Shown here: one piece after another, positions 23,329-30,592 of the stretch
Layout of the letters: every line of letters begins with the position of its first letter
How positions within the stretch are numbered: the first letter of the stretch is position 1
NCBI GenBank assembly: GCA_040902445.1
Contig: JBBDXJ010000082.1
Span: 1-41,473 of the forward strand
Direction of reading: 5' to 3'
DNA length: 41,473 nt
Source of the DNA: Chryseosolibacter sp040902445
Lineage (GTDB): Bacteria > Bacteroidota > Bacteroidia > Cytophagales > Cyclobacteriaceae
Program-made: the position numbers and the translations under genes
Notes under the pieces: model-generated
Seen by the model: the letters and a program-made list of their open reading frames with translations, nothing else
Told to the model about the DNA's origin: nothing
The model's database searches: none

Positions 23329-23682
23329 TTATTTTTTCTTCCTGAACATTAATACGAACCGTTTTTCCAGTTTGGAGATCAGTTTTTCACGGGAAAGCCA
23401 CAATATTAAACCTGTAGTGAGATAGGCTAAACCTACGATGGAAAAGCCCGCGAAATTTCCCAACCTTGCGCTGATCAGCAAGGCGACTGCGATACTTACA
23501 AAAGTGAGGAACAGGGCCAGAATAAAAGAGATGAACAAATATGTAATCGCTTGCGCCAGGCTTTTTGCAAGGTCCTCTTTTACTTCGATCTTAAGCAATT
23601 CAACCCTGGTTTCTACATACCCGGTTAGATTACTGAGCAGGCTGTCGACTTTAAAAAATTTTGATAAACTGTCCTTAAACAT
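23329..23682 (-). CDS. Phage-holin-family small membrane protein
   Basis: A 117-residue protein with an amphipathic N-terminal helix (LTGYVETRVELLKIEVKED) followed by two close membrane helices (ITYLFISFILALFLTFVSI; IVGLAYLTTGLILWL) and a basic tail. This matches the holin-superfamily III/Actinobacteriophage holin X pattern, which is common on chromosomes of Bacteroidota and not a sign of prophage. The ATG at 23682 is preferred over a TTG at 23721. It opens the operon with the 139-residue protein and GGGPS. The spacer upstream (23683-23853) contains no clear promoter. Confidence 0.75.
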   Translation of the reverse strand: MFKDSLSKFFKVDSLLSNLTGYVETRVELLKIEVKEDLAKSLAQAITYLFISFILALFLTFVSIAVALLISARLGNFAGFSIVGLAYLTTGLILWLSREKLISKLEKRFVLMFRKKK

Positions 23683-23853
23683 ATCCACCGTCTCTCCTGC
23701 AATATAGACAGAAGATTTCAACCCTAAAAAGCCGAATCCGAAGGAAAATTACCGCGAAAGGAGACCAATTTTATTCAAATAATACGTGTTTCGGCTGCTG
23801 ATGATCGGCCGATCCGGACTTTCGATACTCAAATACCCAACCAGATATTTGTC

Positions 23854-25041
23854 TTATTCCAATTCTTTAATTGCCATCCACGCCATCAAACCAGGCCCGA
23901 TCTTCAATGCATCCTCGTCAATATTAAAGGTCGGCGTGTGAACATAAGATGTGATTCCTTTTCCCGGGTTGCTTGTTCCGAGTCGGTAGAAAGAAGCAGG
24001 GATCACCTGCGAATAATAGGCGAAGTCTTCGGCACCCAGTGTAATATCAATATCGACCACATTTTCGGATCCGACATAGGCTTCTGCGGCATTCCTGATC
24101 CTGCGTGTAAGGTCAGGGTTATTTTCCAGATACGGATAACCCTTTGAAATTTCGACCTCACATTTTCCACCCATACCTTCTGCAATTGATTCCGCCATTT
24201 TTTTTATTTTTTTCAGCGCCGATGCCCGCCACTCTTCGTTCATTGCTCTGAAAGTTCCGGCAATGTTCACCTCATTCGGAATAATATTAGTGGCGCCCTT
24301 CCCGATGATGTTTCCAAAGGACAACACGGTTGGTTGTTTTGGGCTCGCATTGCGACTAATAACCTGTTGCAAGGCAATAATAATATGGGAGGCAATAAGG
24401 ATAGGGTCGATGGCCAGGTCCGGAGCGGCAGCGTGTCCTCCCTTACCGATGACTTTCAAATAGATCTCGTCACAACTTGCCATGTACATCCCTTCTCTGA
24501 AACCGATCTTTCCCACCGGCAGCAATGGGAATACATGTTGCCCGATAATGCCGGATGGCTGGGGATTTTTCAGCGCGCCATCCCGGATCATGTAGGAAGC
24601 TCCACCGGGATTTTTTTCTTCTCCCGGCTGAAACAGCAAACGCACTGTGCCTTCAAACTGATCTTTTACTGAATTCAAGATCCTGGCTGTTCCGAGTAAT
24701 GAGGCAGTGTGCACATCATGGCCGCAAGCATGCATCACGCCGGAGATTTTTGATCTGTATGGAACATTATTTTCCTCTGAAATAGGCAAAGCGTCCATAT
24801 CAGCCCGGAGCGCGACACTTTTTTTTCGCGGATCTTTTCCTTCGATCTCCGCGATCAGGCCAGTGGTAGCCACCCCTTCTTTCACCTTGATACCAAAAGA
24901 TTGAAGTTTCTCAGCCACAAATTTCGCGGTGTTATACTCCTGATAAGACAATTCCGGATTTGCATGCAAATGCCGCCGCGATTCAATTACTTCACCGCTG
25001 TATTGCTCTGAAAGTGATTTTATTTTTTCAAGAAGTCCCAT
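23854..25041 (-). CDS. M20D family amidohydrolase (N-acyl amino acid/hippurate-type)
   Basis: A 395-residue dinuclear metallohydrolase that removes acyl groups from amino acids. MHACGHDVHTASLLG carries the metal-binding Cys and His, FQPGEEKNPGGA the catalytic Glu pair, GQHVFPLLPVG another His ligand, and SYVHTPTFNIDEDAL the last His. RRHLHANPELSYQE near the N-terminus is typical of the IAA-amino acid hydrolase/hippuricase group. A dimerisation domain with GGHAAAP sits in the middle. The ATG at 25041 (MGLLEKIKSLSEQY) is preferred to 25074. No signal peptide, so cytoplasmic. Substrate not determined. A 13-bp inverted repeat separates it from the SPOR gene upstream. Confidence 0.92.
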   Translation of the reverse strand: MGLLEKIKSLSEQYSGEVIESRRHLHANPELSYQEYNTAKFVAEKLQSFGIKVKEGVATTGLIAEIEGKDPRKKSVALRADMDALPISEENNVPYRSKISGVMHACGHDVHTASLLGTARILNSVKDQFEGTVRLLFQPGEEKNPGGASYMIRDGALKNPQPSGIIGQHVFPLLPVGKIGFREGMYMASCDEIYLKVIGKGGHAAAPDLAIDPILIASHIIIALQQVISRNASPKQPTVLSFGNIIGKGATNIIPNEVNIAGTFRAMNEEWRASALKKIKKMAESIAEGMGGKCEVEISKGYPYLENNPDLTRRIRNAAEAYVGSENVVDIDITLGAEDFAYYSQVIPASFYRLGTSNPGKGITSYVHTPTFNIDEDALKIGPGLMAWMAIKELE

Positions 25042-25200
25042 TTCAAATTCCGTTGAGGGCCCAAAATTACGCAAAGTTTGGCAAGTATTTCTTACCGCGC
25101 CGCATTCAACAGCAATGCAAAAGGTTTATCGGACGGATGCCATCAGCGCGATGTCGTATAATCTGACACTGAAATTCGGAAAGTTTTAGAAAAGTTTATT

Positions 25201-25236
25201 TTGGTATATCAACTACATCGGTGGTTGATATACCAA
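25201..25236. repeat. Perfect 13-bp inverted repeat between SPOR and M20 genes
   Basis: TTGGTATATCAAC (25201-25213) and its complement (25224-25236) flank a 10-bp loop. It lies about 50 bp after the SPOR stop and 160 bp before the M20 start, both on the minus strand. There is no T-run on the minus side (AATAAACTTTTC follows), so it could be a weak terminator or an operator. The rest of the spacer 25075-25287 shows nothing else. Confidence 0.6.
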
Positions 25237-25287
25237 TTCTTCTTAAGAAAGCCTGATGAACAGAAAACTGAAACGGCGACTTTCATT

Positions 25288-25800
25288 TTAATCAGTAGAA
25301 ATTCTGTCGGGAATAACGATGGCGTTGGGAAAGTATCTTTTTACCGCCAGATAATCCTTCTGAGCTTCCAGCCTGGTTAAATACTTACCCGTCCTCACTC
25401 TGAAATTTGGCTGCATATATTGAACATCCGATTCCAAATCAGGTAAAGATTGACTGAGTTTTTTCTTGTTGTTCAATGCGTCTTCGCGCTTTATACCCGA
25501 GTAGACCTGGATTGTGTAACCATCAATAAATCTTTTGCTGAGGTTTTGTTCATAGATGCTGTCGAGTACCGCATCAACTTCGCCGTTGATAGCGAATCGG
25601 GCTTCAACGTACTGATTGGTCCTGGTTCTCTCAGGTACAGTGGAGGTCTTTGCTGAGTCTATGGTTTTTGCAGTTTCAGGTCTCCAGACCGATAAGTCCT
25701 CGGAATATTTTCCACCACCCGTCGTACCTGATGTAGTAACTTTTGAAGCGCATCCAAAAATTAAGGTTAAACCAAAAAACATTATCACTAGTTGGCGCAT
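25288..25800 (-). CDS. SPOR-domain lipoprotein
   Basis: A 170-residue lipoprotein. The ATG at 25800 opens MRQLVIMFFGLTLIFGCASK with the lipobox Cys at residue 17; a TTG at 25809 is less likely. A Ser/Thr-rich linker follows. Residues about 90-165 form a SPOR domain (GYTIQVYSGIKREDALNNKK ... FRVRTGKYLTRLEAQKDYLA), which in other proteins binds denuded glycan strands of septal peptidoglycan. It starts 1 bp after the secA stop, so it is likely co-transcribed with secA. It may act in envelope division or outer membrane constriction; this is inferred from the domain. Confidence 0.82.
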   Translation of the reverse strand: MRQLVIMFFGLTLIFGCASKVTTSGTTGGGKYSEDLSVWRPETAKTIDSAKTSTVPERTRTNQYVEARFAINGEVDAVLDSIYEQNLSKRFIDGYTIQVYSGIKREDALNNKKKLSQSLPDLESDVQYMQPNFRVRTGKYLTRLEAQKDYLAVKRYFPNAIVIPDRISTD

Positions 25801-25801
25801 A

Positions 25802-28800
25802 TTATTCAATTATGATGCAACGGTTATTGCGGATATCATCTTCAACCTTTTTGTATTTAACGTCGCGCAGCACCCGGCCGTCTGGATATTGAACGTTTAC
25901 TTTGTCATTTCGACCGGCTATTTTTTCCGATTTCGCGGGCATAACTTTTTCCTGTGGAGGTCTGTCGGGTTGAGGTTGCCCGCCTCCACCACCGCTGAGC
26001 AACGATCTGGACTCTTCCTTTTGTTCGTTCAACCTTGCTCTTCGCTGCGCGCGAGCTTCCTGTACCTGATCGGGTCTTTGCACGGGAATGTCCGCTTTCA
26101 TCAGGAATGAAATAGTATCCTCGTTAACCTTTGCAATAAAGCGCTTGAATAATTCGAACCCTTCAAATTTATAGATTAGGAGTGGATCTTTCTGCTCATA
26201 TACTGCATTCTGAACGGACTGTTTAAGATCGTCCATTTCCCGCAAATGTTCTTTCCATTGCTGATCAATGATGGCCAGGGTGATCATTTTCTCCATGGCT
26301 TTAATCAATTCGGTGTTGTTGGTTTGAACACATTTATCGAGCGAAGCAGCGACACCGATCTGCTTTGTTCCATCGGTAAACGGCACCAGAATATTTTCAA
26401 TTGTCGCGCCACGTGTTTTGTGAATTTCCCTTACCACCGGTAATGCTTTTTCCGCCACCATTTTATTTTTCTTGTGATAATGGTCCAGTGACTTATGGTA
26501 AAGGTCATTGGTCAGCCCCGCGGGATCGGTCTTCTCAAATGCTTCTTTTGTCAGGTCGTAATCAATACCAAGGATGCCTAGCGCATTCAGCCGAAGGCTT
26601 TCATAGTCAATGGCATTTTTTGCATTGATAACTATCTCTTCACAGGTGTCAAACAACATGGTGAGAATATCCAGTTCAAGGCGTTCTCCAAACAGAGCAT
26701 TTCTTCTTCGCTTGTAAATTACTTCGCGTTGACTGTTCATTACGTTGTCATATTCCAGCAGGCGCTTTCTGATACCAAAGTTATTTTCTTCGACTTTTTT
26801 CTGCGCCCGTTCAATAGAGCTGGTAACCATGGAGTGCTGGATCACTTCACCTTCCTTCAAACCCAGTTTATCCATGATCCTGGCAATCCGCTCGGGCATG
26901 AACAAACGCATAAGGTTATCTTCAAGAGAAACAAAAAACTGGGAAGTACCAGGATCTCCCTGTCGGCCCGAACGACCGCGCAACTGGCGGTCAACACGCC
27001 TGGACTCGTGACGTTCCGTTCCTACAATGGCGAGGCCACCTGCAGCCCTGGACTCAGGCGTAAGCTTGATATCCGTTCCGCGGCCTGCCATGTTGGTAGC
27101 GATCGTAACGGTTCCGGGTTTACCTGCTTCGGCTACAATCTCCGCTTCGCGCTGGTGTTGTTTCGCGTTGAGAACCTGGTGTTTGATCTTTCTGATCTGA
27201 AGCATACGGCTTACGAGTTCAGAAATTTCTACGGAAGTCGTACCCACGAGTACAGGCCGCCCTTCTCCCGTTAACCGTACCACGTCATCGATAACCGCGT
27301 TGAACTTTTCACGCACGGTTTTGTAAACGAAATCATCAAAATCTTTTCTGACTGTGGGTTTATTGGTTGGAATAACTACGACATCCAGTTTGTAGATATC
27401 CCACAACTCACCAGCCTCAGTTTCAGCAGTACCCGTCATACCGGCCAGTTTGTGATACATTCGAAAATAATTCTGAAGCGTTATCGTGGCGTATGTCTGG
27501 GTCGCATCTTCGACTTTTACATTTTCTTTTGCCTCAATAGCCTGGTGCAGCCCGTCTGAGTAGCGCCGACCTTCCATAACCCGGCCGGTTTGTTCATCGA
27601 CAATCTTTACTTTGCCTTCAACAATAATGTATTCGGTGTCTTTCTCGAATAGAGTATAAGCTTTCAACAATTGGTTAACGCTGTGAATGCGTTGAGATTT
27701 TACCTGATAGTCGCGGATAAGTTCCTCTTTTTTCGCAAAACGCGCGATGTCATCAAGGCTGGTATCTTTTTCCAGCTTGTTGATTTCGGTTCCAATCTCC
27801 GGCAAAATAAAAAAAGCGGCATCTTCCCCTTCGCCGGTGATCAGATCAATGCCTTTTTCAGTTAACTCAACGCTATTGTCTTTTTCATCGATCACAAAAT
27901 ACAAAGGCTTATCGGCCTCTGGCATATTGCGCTTGTTATCCTGGAGGTGATAATTCTCGGTGCGTTGTAAAATCGCTTTGTTTCCGGATTCGCTGAGAAG
28001 TTTGATCAGCGGTTTATGCTTTGGCATTGCGCGGTGGGCGCGGAAAAGATTTAACCCGCCTTCCTTATCATTTCCTTCGGCAATTAATTTCCTTCCGGTG
28101 TTGAGATATTCGTTGACTAATTTTTTCTGCGCCTCCACCAGTTTAAAGATCCGTGGTTTGAGATCATAAAACTCGTGTTCGTCACCGCGCGGAATCGGAC
28201 CTGAAATAATGAGTGGAGTTCGGGCTTCGTCGATCAAAACCGAGTCGACCTCATCCACCATAGCGTAATGGTGTTTGCGCTGAACAAGTTCTTCCGGATC
28301 ACGGGCCATGTTATCGCGCAGGTAGTCGAAGCCGAATTCGTTGTTAGTACCATAGGTGATGTCGGCTTTATAGGCGTTTCTTCGCGCCTGTGAATTTGGT
28401 TCGTGCTTGTCTATACAATCAACTGTAAGTCCATGAAACATGTAGATCGGGGCCATCCATTCGCTATCGCGTGTAGCCAGATAGTTGTTCACCGTAACAA
28501 TATGCACGCTTCTTCTTGCCAGCGCGTTTAGGAATGCCGGGAGGGTTGCCACCAGTGTCTTACCCTCGCCAGTCGCCATTTCTGCAACTTTACCCTCATG
28601 AAGCACTGCGCCTCCGATAAGCTGGACGTCATAGTGCACCATATCCCAGGTAACCATATTCCCGGCAGCCATCCATTGATTGTGCCAGTGCGCCTTATCG
28701 CCGGAGATTTTTATGTTTTCATGCGTGGCCGCAAAATGCCGGTCAAAATCCTGCGCAGTCACCTCCAGGTATTCATTCTCTTTAAATCGCCTTGCCGTGT

Positions 28801-29149
28801 CCCGGACGATGGCGAAAGTTTTTGGTAAAACCTTTAACAAGACCTTTTCCAGCTCTTTGTCGCGATCCAATTCCATCTTGTCGATCTCTGCAAAGAGGCT
28901 TTCCTTTTCGTTGATATCAAGATCAGGATTATCAGCAATCTTTTTGTGTAATGCCGCCAGCTGATCATCAATGCCCTTCAAATCCTCATTGATTGTATTT
29001 TGAATCTTTGTGGTCTCGTTTCGGAGTTCATCATTGGTCAGTGATCTTAATTGTTCCCAATCCTGTTTAGCCTGCTCGACCAGGGGCATCAATCGCTTGA
29101 TGTCTTTTGAGGATTTGTTCCCCAGGAGCTTAGCAATGAGTTTTAACAT
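25802..29149 (-). CDS. secA: Preprotein translocase ATPase SecA (no C-terminal zinc motif)
   Basis: A 1115-residue SecA, the motor that pushes preproteins through SecYEG. The start at 29149 (MLKLIAKLLGNKSSKDIKRL) is the family start; the 34 extra codons upstream fall in the promoter region. Walker A is MATGEGKTLVA, Walker B MVDEVDSVLIDEARTPLIIS, and the second RecA motif ATNMAGRGTDIKL precedes the arginine-rich RQLRGRSGRQGDPG. An insertion of about 100 residues in the first nucleotide domain (LVEAQKKLVNEYLNTGRKLI onward) explains the length over E. coli (901), as in other Bacteroidota. The tail keeps AGRND but then runs into VNVQYPDGRVLRDVKY and NNRCIIIE, without the CxCxSGxxxxxCH zinc site. 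It precedes the SPOR gene and follows dapF. Confidence 0.97.
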   Translation of the reverse strand: MLKLIAKLLGNKSSKDIKRLMPLVEQAKQDWEQLRSLTNDELRNETTKIQNTINEDLKGIDDQLAALHKKIADNPDLDINEKESLFAEIDKMELDRDKELEKVLLKVLPKTFAIVRDTARRFKENEYLEVTAQDFDRHFAATHENIKISGDKAHWHNQWMAAGNMVTWDMVHYDVQLIGGAVLHEGKVAEMATGEGKTLVATLPAFLNALARRSVHIVTVNNYLATRDSEWMAPIYMFHGLTVDCIDKHEPNSQARRNAYKADITYGTNNEFGFDYLRDNMARDPEELVQRKHHYAMVDEVDSVLIDEARTPLIISGPIPRGDEHEFYDLKPRIFKLVEAQKKLVNEYLNTGRKLIAEGNDKEGGLNLFRAHRAMPKHKPLIKLLSESGNKAILQRTENYHLQDNKRNMPEADKPLYFVIDEKDNSVELTEKGIDLITGEGEDAAFFILPEIGTEINKLEKDTSLDDIARFAKKEELIRDYQVKSQRIHSVNQLLKAYTLFEKDTEYIIVEGKVKIVDEQTGRVMEGRRYSDGLHQAIEAKENVKVEDATQTYATITLQNYFRMYHKLAGMTGTAETEAGELWDIYKLDVVVIPTNKPTVRKDFDDFVYKTVREKFNAVIDDVVRLTGEGRPVLVGTTSVEISELVSRMLQIRKIKHQVLNAKQHQREAEIVAEAGKPGTVTIATNMAGRGTDIKLTPESRAAGGLAIVGTERHESRRVDRQLRGRSGRQGDPGTSQFFVSLEDNLMRLFMPERIARIMDKLGLKEGEVIQHSMVTSSIERAQKKVEENNFGIRKRLLEYDNVMNSQREVIYKRRRNALFGERLELDILTMLFDTCEEIVINAKNAIDYESLRLNALGILGIDYDLTKEAFEKTDPAGLTNDLYHKSLDHYHKKNKMVAEKALPVVREIHKTRGATIENILVPFTDGTKQIGVAASLDKCVQTNNTELIKAMEKMITLAIIDQQWKEHLREMDDLKQSVQNAVYEQKDPLLIYKFEGFELFKRFIAKVNEDTISFLMKADIPVQRPDQVQEARAQRRARLNEQKEESRSLLSGGGGGQPQPDRPPQEKVMPAKSEKIAGRNDKVNVQYPDGRVLRDVKYKKVEDDIRNNRCIIIE

Positions 29150-29220
29150 GCGTATTCTTATCGGTTGAAATTCTTTTTTCCCTGCGTTTATGCGACGGAG
29201 AAAGAAGCCCAAAACGGGCC

Positions 29221-29251
29221 TAAAGTTAATTCGTTTGCCTGTTACCCCCAA
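29221..29251 (-). promoter_or_regulatory. Promoter candidate of secA
   Basis: On the minus strand TTG (29249-29251), 20 bp, then TAACTTTA (29221-29228), one mismatch from TAnnTTTG. The leader to the ATG at 29149 would be about 65 bp. dapF is only about 50 bp upstream, so readthrough is also possible. Confidence 0.35.
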
Positions 29252-29303
29252 CCGTTATCCGGAAAAGGATAAAGAAGCTTTTTAATGTGTTTTTGATTGT
29301 CAA

Positions 29304-30119
29304 TTATAGTTCCAGATCGCCTTCAAAGACCAATTTGGCAGGACCAATAAGATAAATGTCTTCAAATATGGCTGTCTGTCCGACAGGCTGGCCGGACTGA
29401 GGGAGCGGCCCGGCCGGAAGCGAAGTCTTGAATTCTACTTTAAGGTCGCCGCCCAAGGTCTTTACAAAGACAGGAGATGTTAAGTTGAGAAAGGAAGCAG
29501 CCAGGGCAGCCGCGGTTACACCGGTACCACAGCTGAGCGTTTCATTTTCGACGCCGCGTTCATACGTTCTGACAAAAATTGTATCCGGAGTGGTGATCTC
29601 AACAAAATTGACGTTAGTGCCACCCGGTGAAAACTCATCCCGGTAACGGATAGGTTTTCCTTTTTCGAATACCGGATAGTCTTTGAGGTCAGCAACAAAA
29701 CGCACAATGTGGGGAGATCCGGTATTGATAAAATAATCCTCCCCTATTTTTTTTACTTCGCGAACATTATTCATTCTCAACCGCACAATGCCGCCGGGTT
29801 CTATCTCTGCGATGTGCAACCCATCAAAGGCCTCAAAGCGCGCTTTCCCATTTACCAGGCCAAGAGACGCGGCCATTTTCACCGCTGCGCGGCTGCCATT
29901 TCCACACAGGCTTTGCGAACCATCACTGTTATAATACTGAAGATTGAAATGCGCGGAAGGATGTTTTTCAATCAACATCAGGCCATCGGCTCCCACACCG
30001 AATTTGCGATCACAAATACTTTTAATCTGATCAGTCGAAAAGGAGTATTTCCCTGAAAGATTATCGATCAGAACAAAATCATTGCCGGTAGCCTGATATT
30101 TAGAAAAGTGAATTTTCAC
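29304..30119 (-). CDS. dapF: Diaminopimelate epimerase with a short in-frame insert
   Basis: A 271-residue PLP-independent racemase that interconverts LL- and meso-diaminopimelate for lysine and peptidoglycan. The two catalytic cysteines are Cys72 in LCGNGSRAAVK and Cys197 in LSCGTGVTAAA; the start motif KYQATGNDFVLID is intact. Near the C-terminus, between LGGDLKVEF and FEDIYLIGPAK, residues about 232-250 (LPAGPLPQSGQPVGQTA) are not expected from the family. The DNA there is GC-rich and palindromic, so it may be an inserted repeat. It is a turn between strands, and the active site is not touched, so the enzyme is probably functional. It lies upstream of secA. Confidence 0.95.
   Translation of the reverse strand: MKIHFSKYQATGNDFVLIDNLSGKYSFSTDQIKSICDRKFGVGADGLMLIEKHPSAHFNLQYYNSDGSQSLCGNGSRAAVKMAASLGLVNGKARFEAFDGLHIAEIEPGGIVRLRMNNVREVKKIGEDYFINTGSPHIVRFVADLKDYPVFEKGKPIRYRDEFSPGGTNVNFVEITTPDTIFVRTYERGVENETLSCGTGVTAAALAASFLNLTSPVFVKTLGGDLKVEFKTSLPAGPLPQSGQPVGQTAIFEDIYLIGPAKLVFEGDLEL
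29370..29426. repeat. GC-rich palindromic insert inside dapF
   Basis: This stretch contains CTGTC-C-GACAG and GGCCCGGCCGG, is much richer in G and C than the surrounding gene, and encodes about 19 residues with no counterpart in typical DapF. The reading frame is kept. It looks like a repeat element that landed in a coding region. Confidence 0.5.
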
Positions 30120-30256
30120 CCGCTTAGAACTTTAACTTCCTATTTACTCTTAACCGAATAGCAGCCGGTATTATCTTACTCAATGATGAACTGAAAACCA
30201 CAACTAATCGCCGTGTCCGGAAGCCCAACTTTTAGATATAAACATCACCCAGGCAA

Positions 30257-30457
30257 TTACTTTACATCCTCGTAATCAATATAGTCGCCGGAAATGTTGG
30301 GTTTCTTTTTGGCTTTCGCGCCCGGTCCATTGCCGTTAATGTTACCCGGCTGGTTATTTCGGAATTGCTGGGAGGCAGCACCTATTTTGAAAAGAAATGA
30401 TCCGACTTTGTAAAGAATGTATGCGGTAATACCGACGATCAGGAGTAACTTAAACAT
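30257..30457 (-). CDS. DUF4834 family small membrane protein
   Basis: A 66-residue protein with one membrane helix at residues 2-23 (FKLLLIVGITAYILYKVGSF), a short amphipathic part and a basic/Asn-rich tail (NNQPGNINGNGPGAKAKKKP) ending GDYIDYEDVK. This fits DUF4834, a small Bacteroidota family of unknown function. The ATG at 30457 is chosen because it opens the helix; the longer frame from 30580 would run over the promoter. A full promoter match lies 34 bp upstream. It sits between carB and dapF on the same strand. Confidence 0.8.
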   Translation of the reverse strand: MFKLLLIVGITAYILYKVGSFLFKIGAASQQFRNNQPGNINGNGPGAKAKKKPNISGDYIDYEDVK

Positions 30458-30490
30458 GGTGTGTCCTTTTTTATGATAATAACCTAAAAT

Positions 30491-30521
30491 CAAAGGTAGA
30501 GGTTCGGAATTAATTCCCCAA
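30491..30521 (-). promoter_or_regulatory. Promoter of the DUF4834 gene
   Basis: On the minus strand TTG (30519-30521), exactly 20 bp, then TACCTTTG (30491-30498), a full consensus match. The leader to the ATG at 30457 would be about 27 bp. Confidence 0.65.
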
Positions 30522-30592
30522 TTATCTGCAAGAACGCTAAATTCAACTGCCCCTTCCAAGGCAAATTGTTCAAATTTCAACGTTTCCGCCCA

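Noticed and set aside
23329..23682. Holin-like gene as a sign of prophage
   Set aside because: There are no other phage genes nearby, and this small membrane family is common on Bacteroidota chromosomes in core contexts.
26729..27274. 181-codon plus-strand frame inside secA
   Set aside because: Antisense to the conserved helicase core of SecA; no recognisable protein features.
30257..30580. Longer 107-codon version of the DUF4834 gene
   Set aside because: The extra 41 codons run over a full-consensus promoter, and the family begins at the membrane helix.
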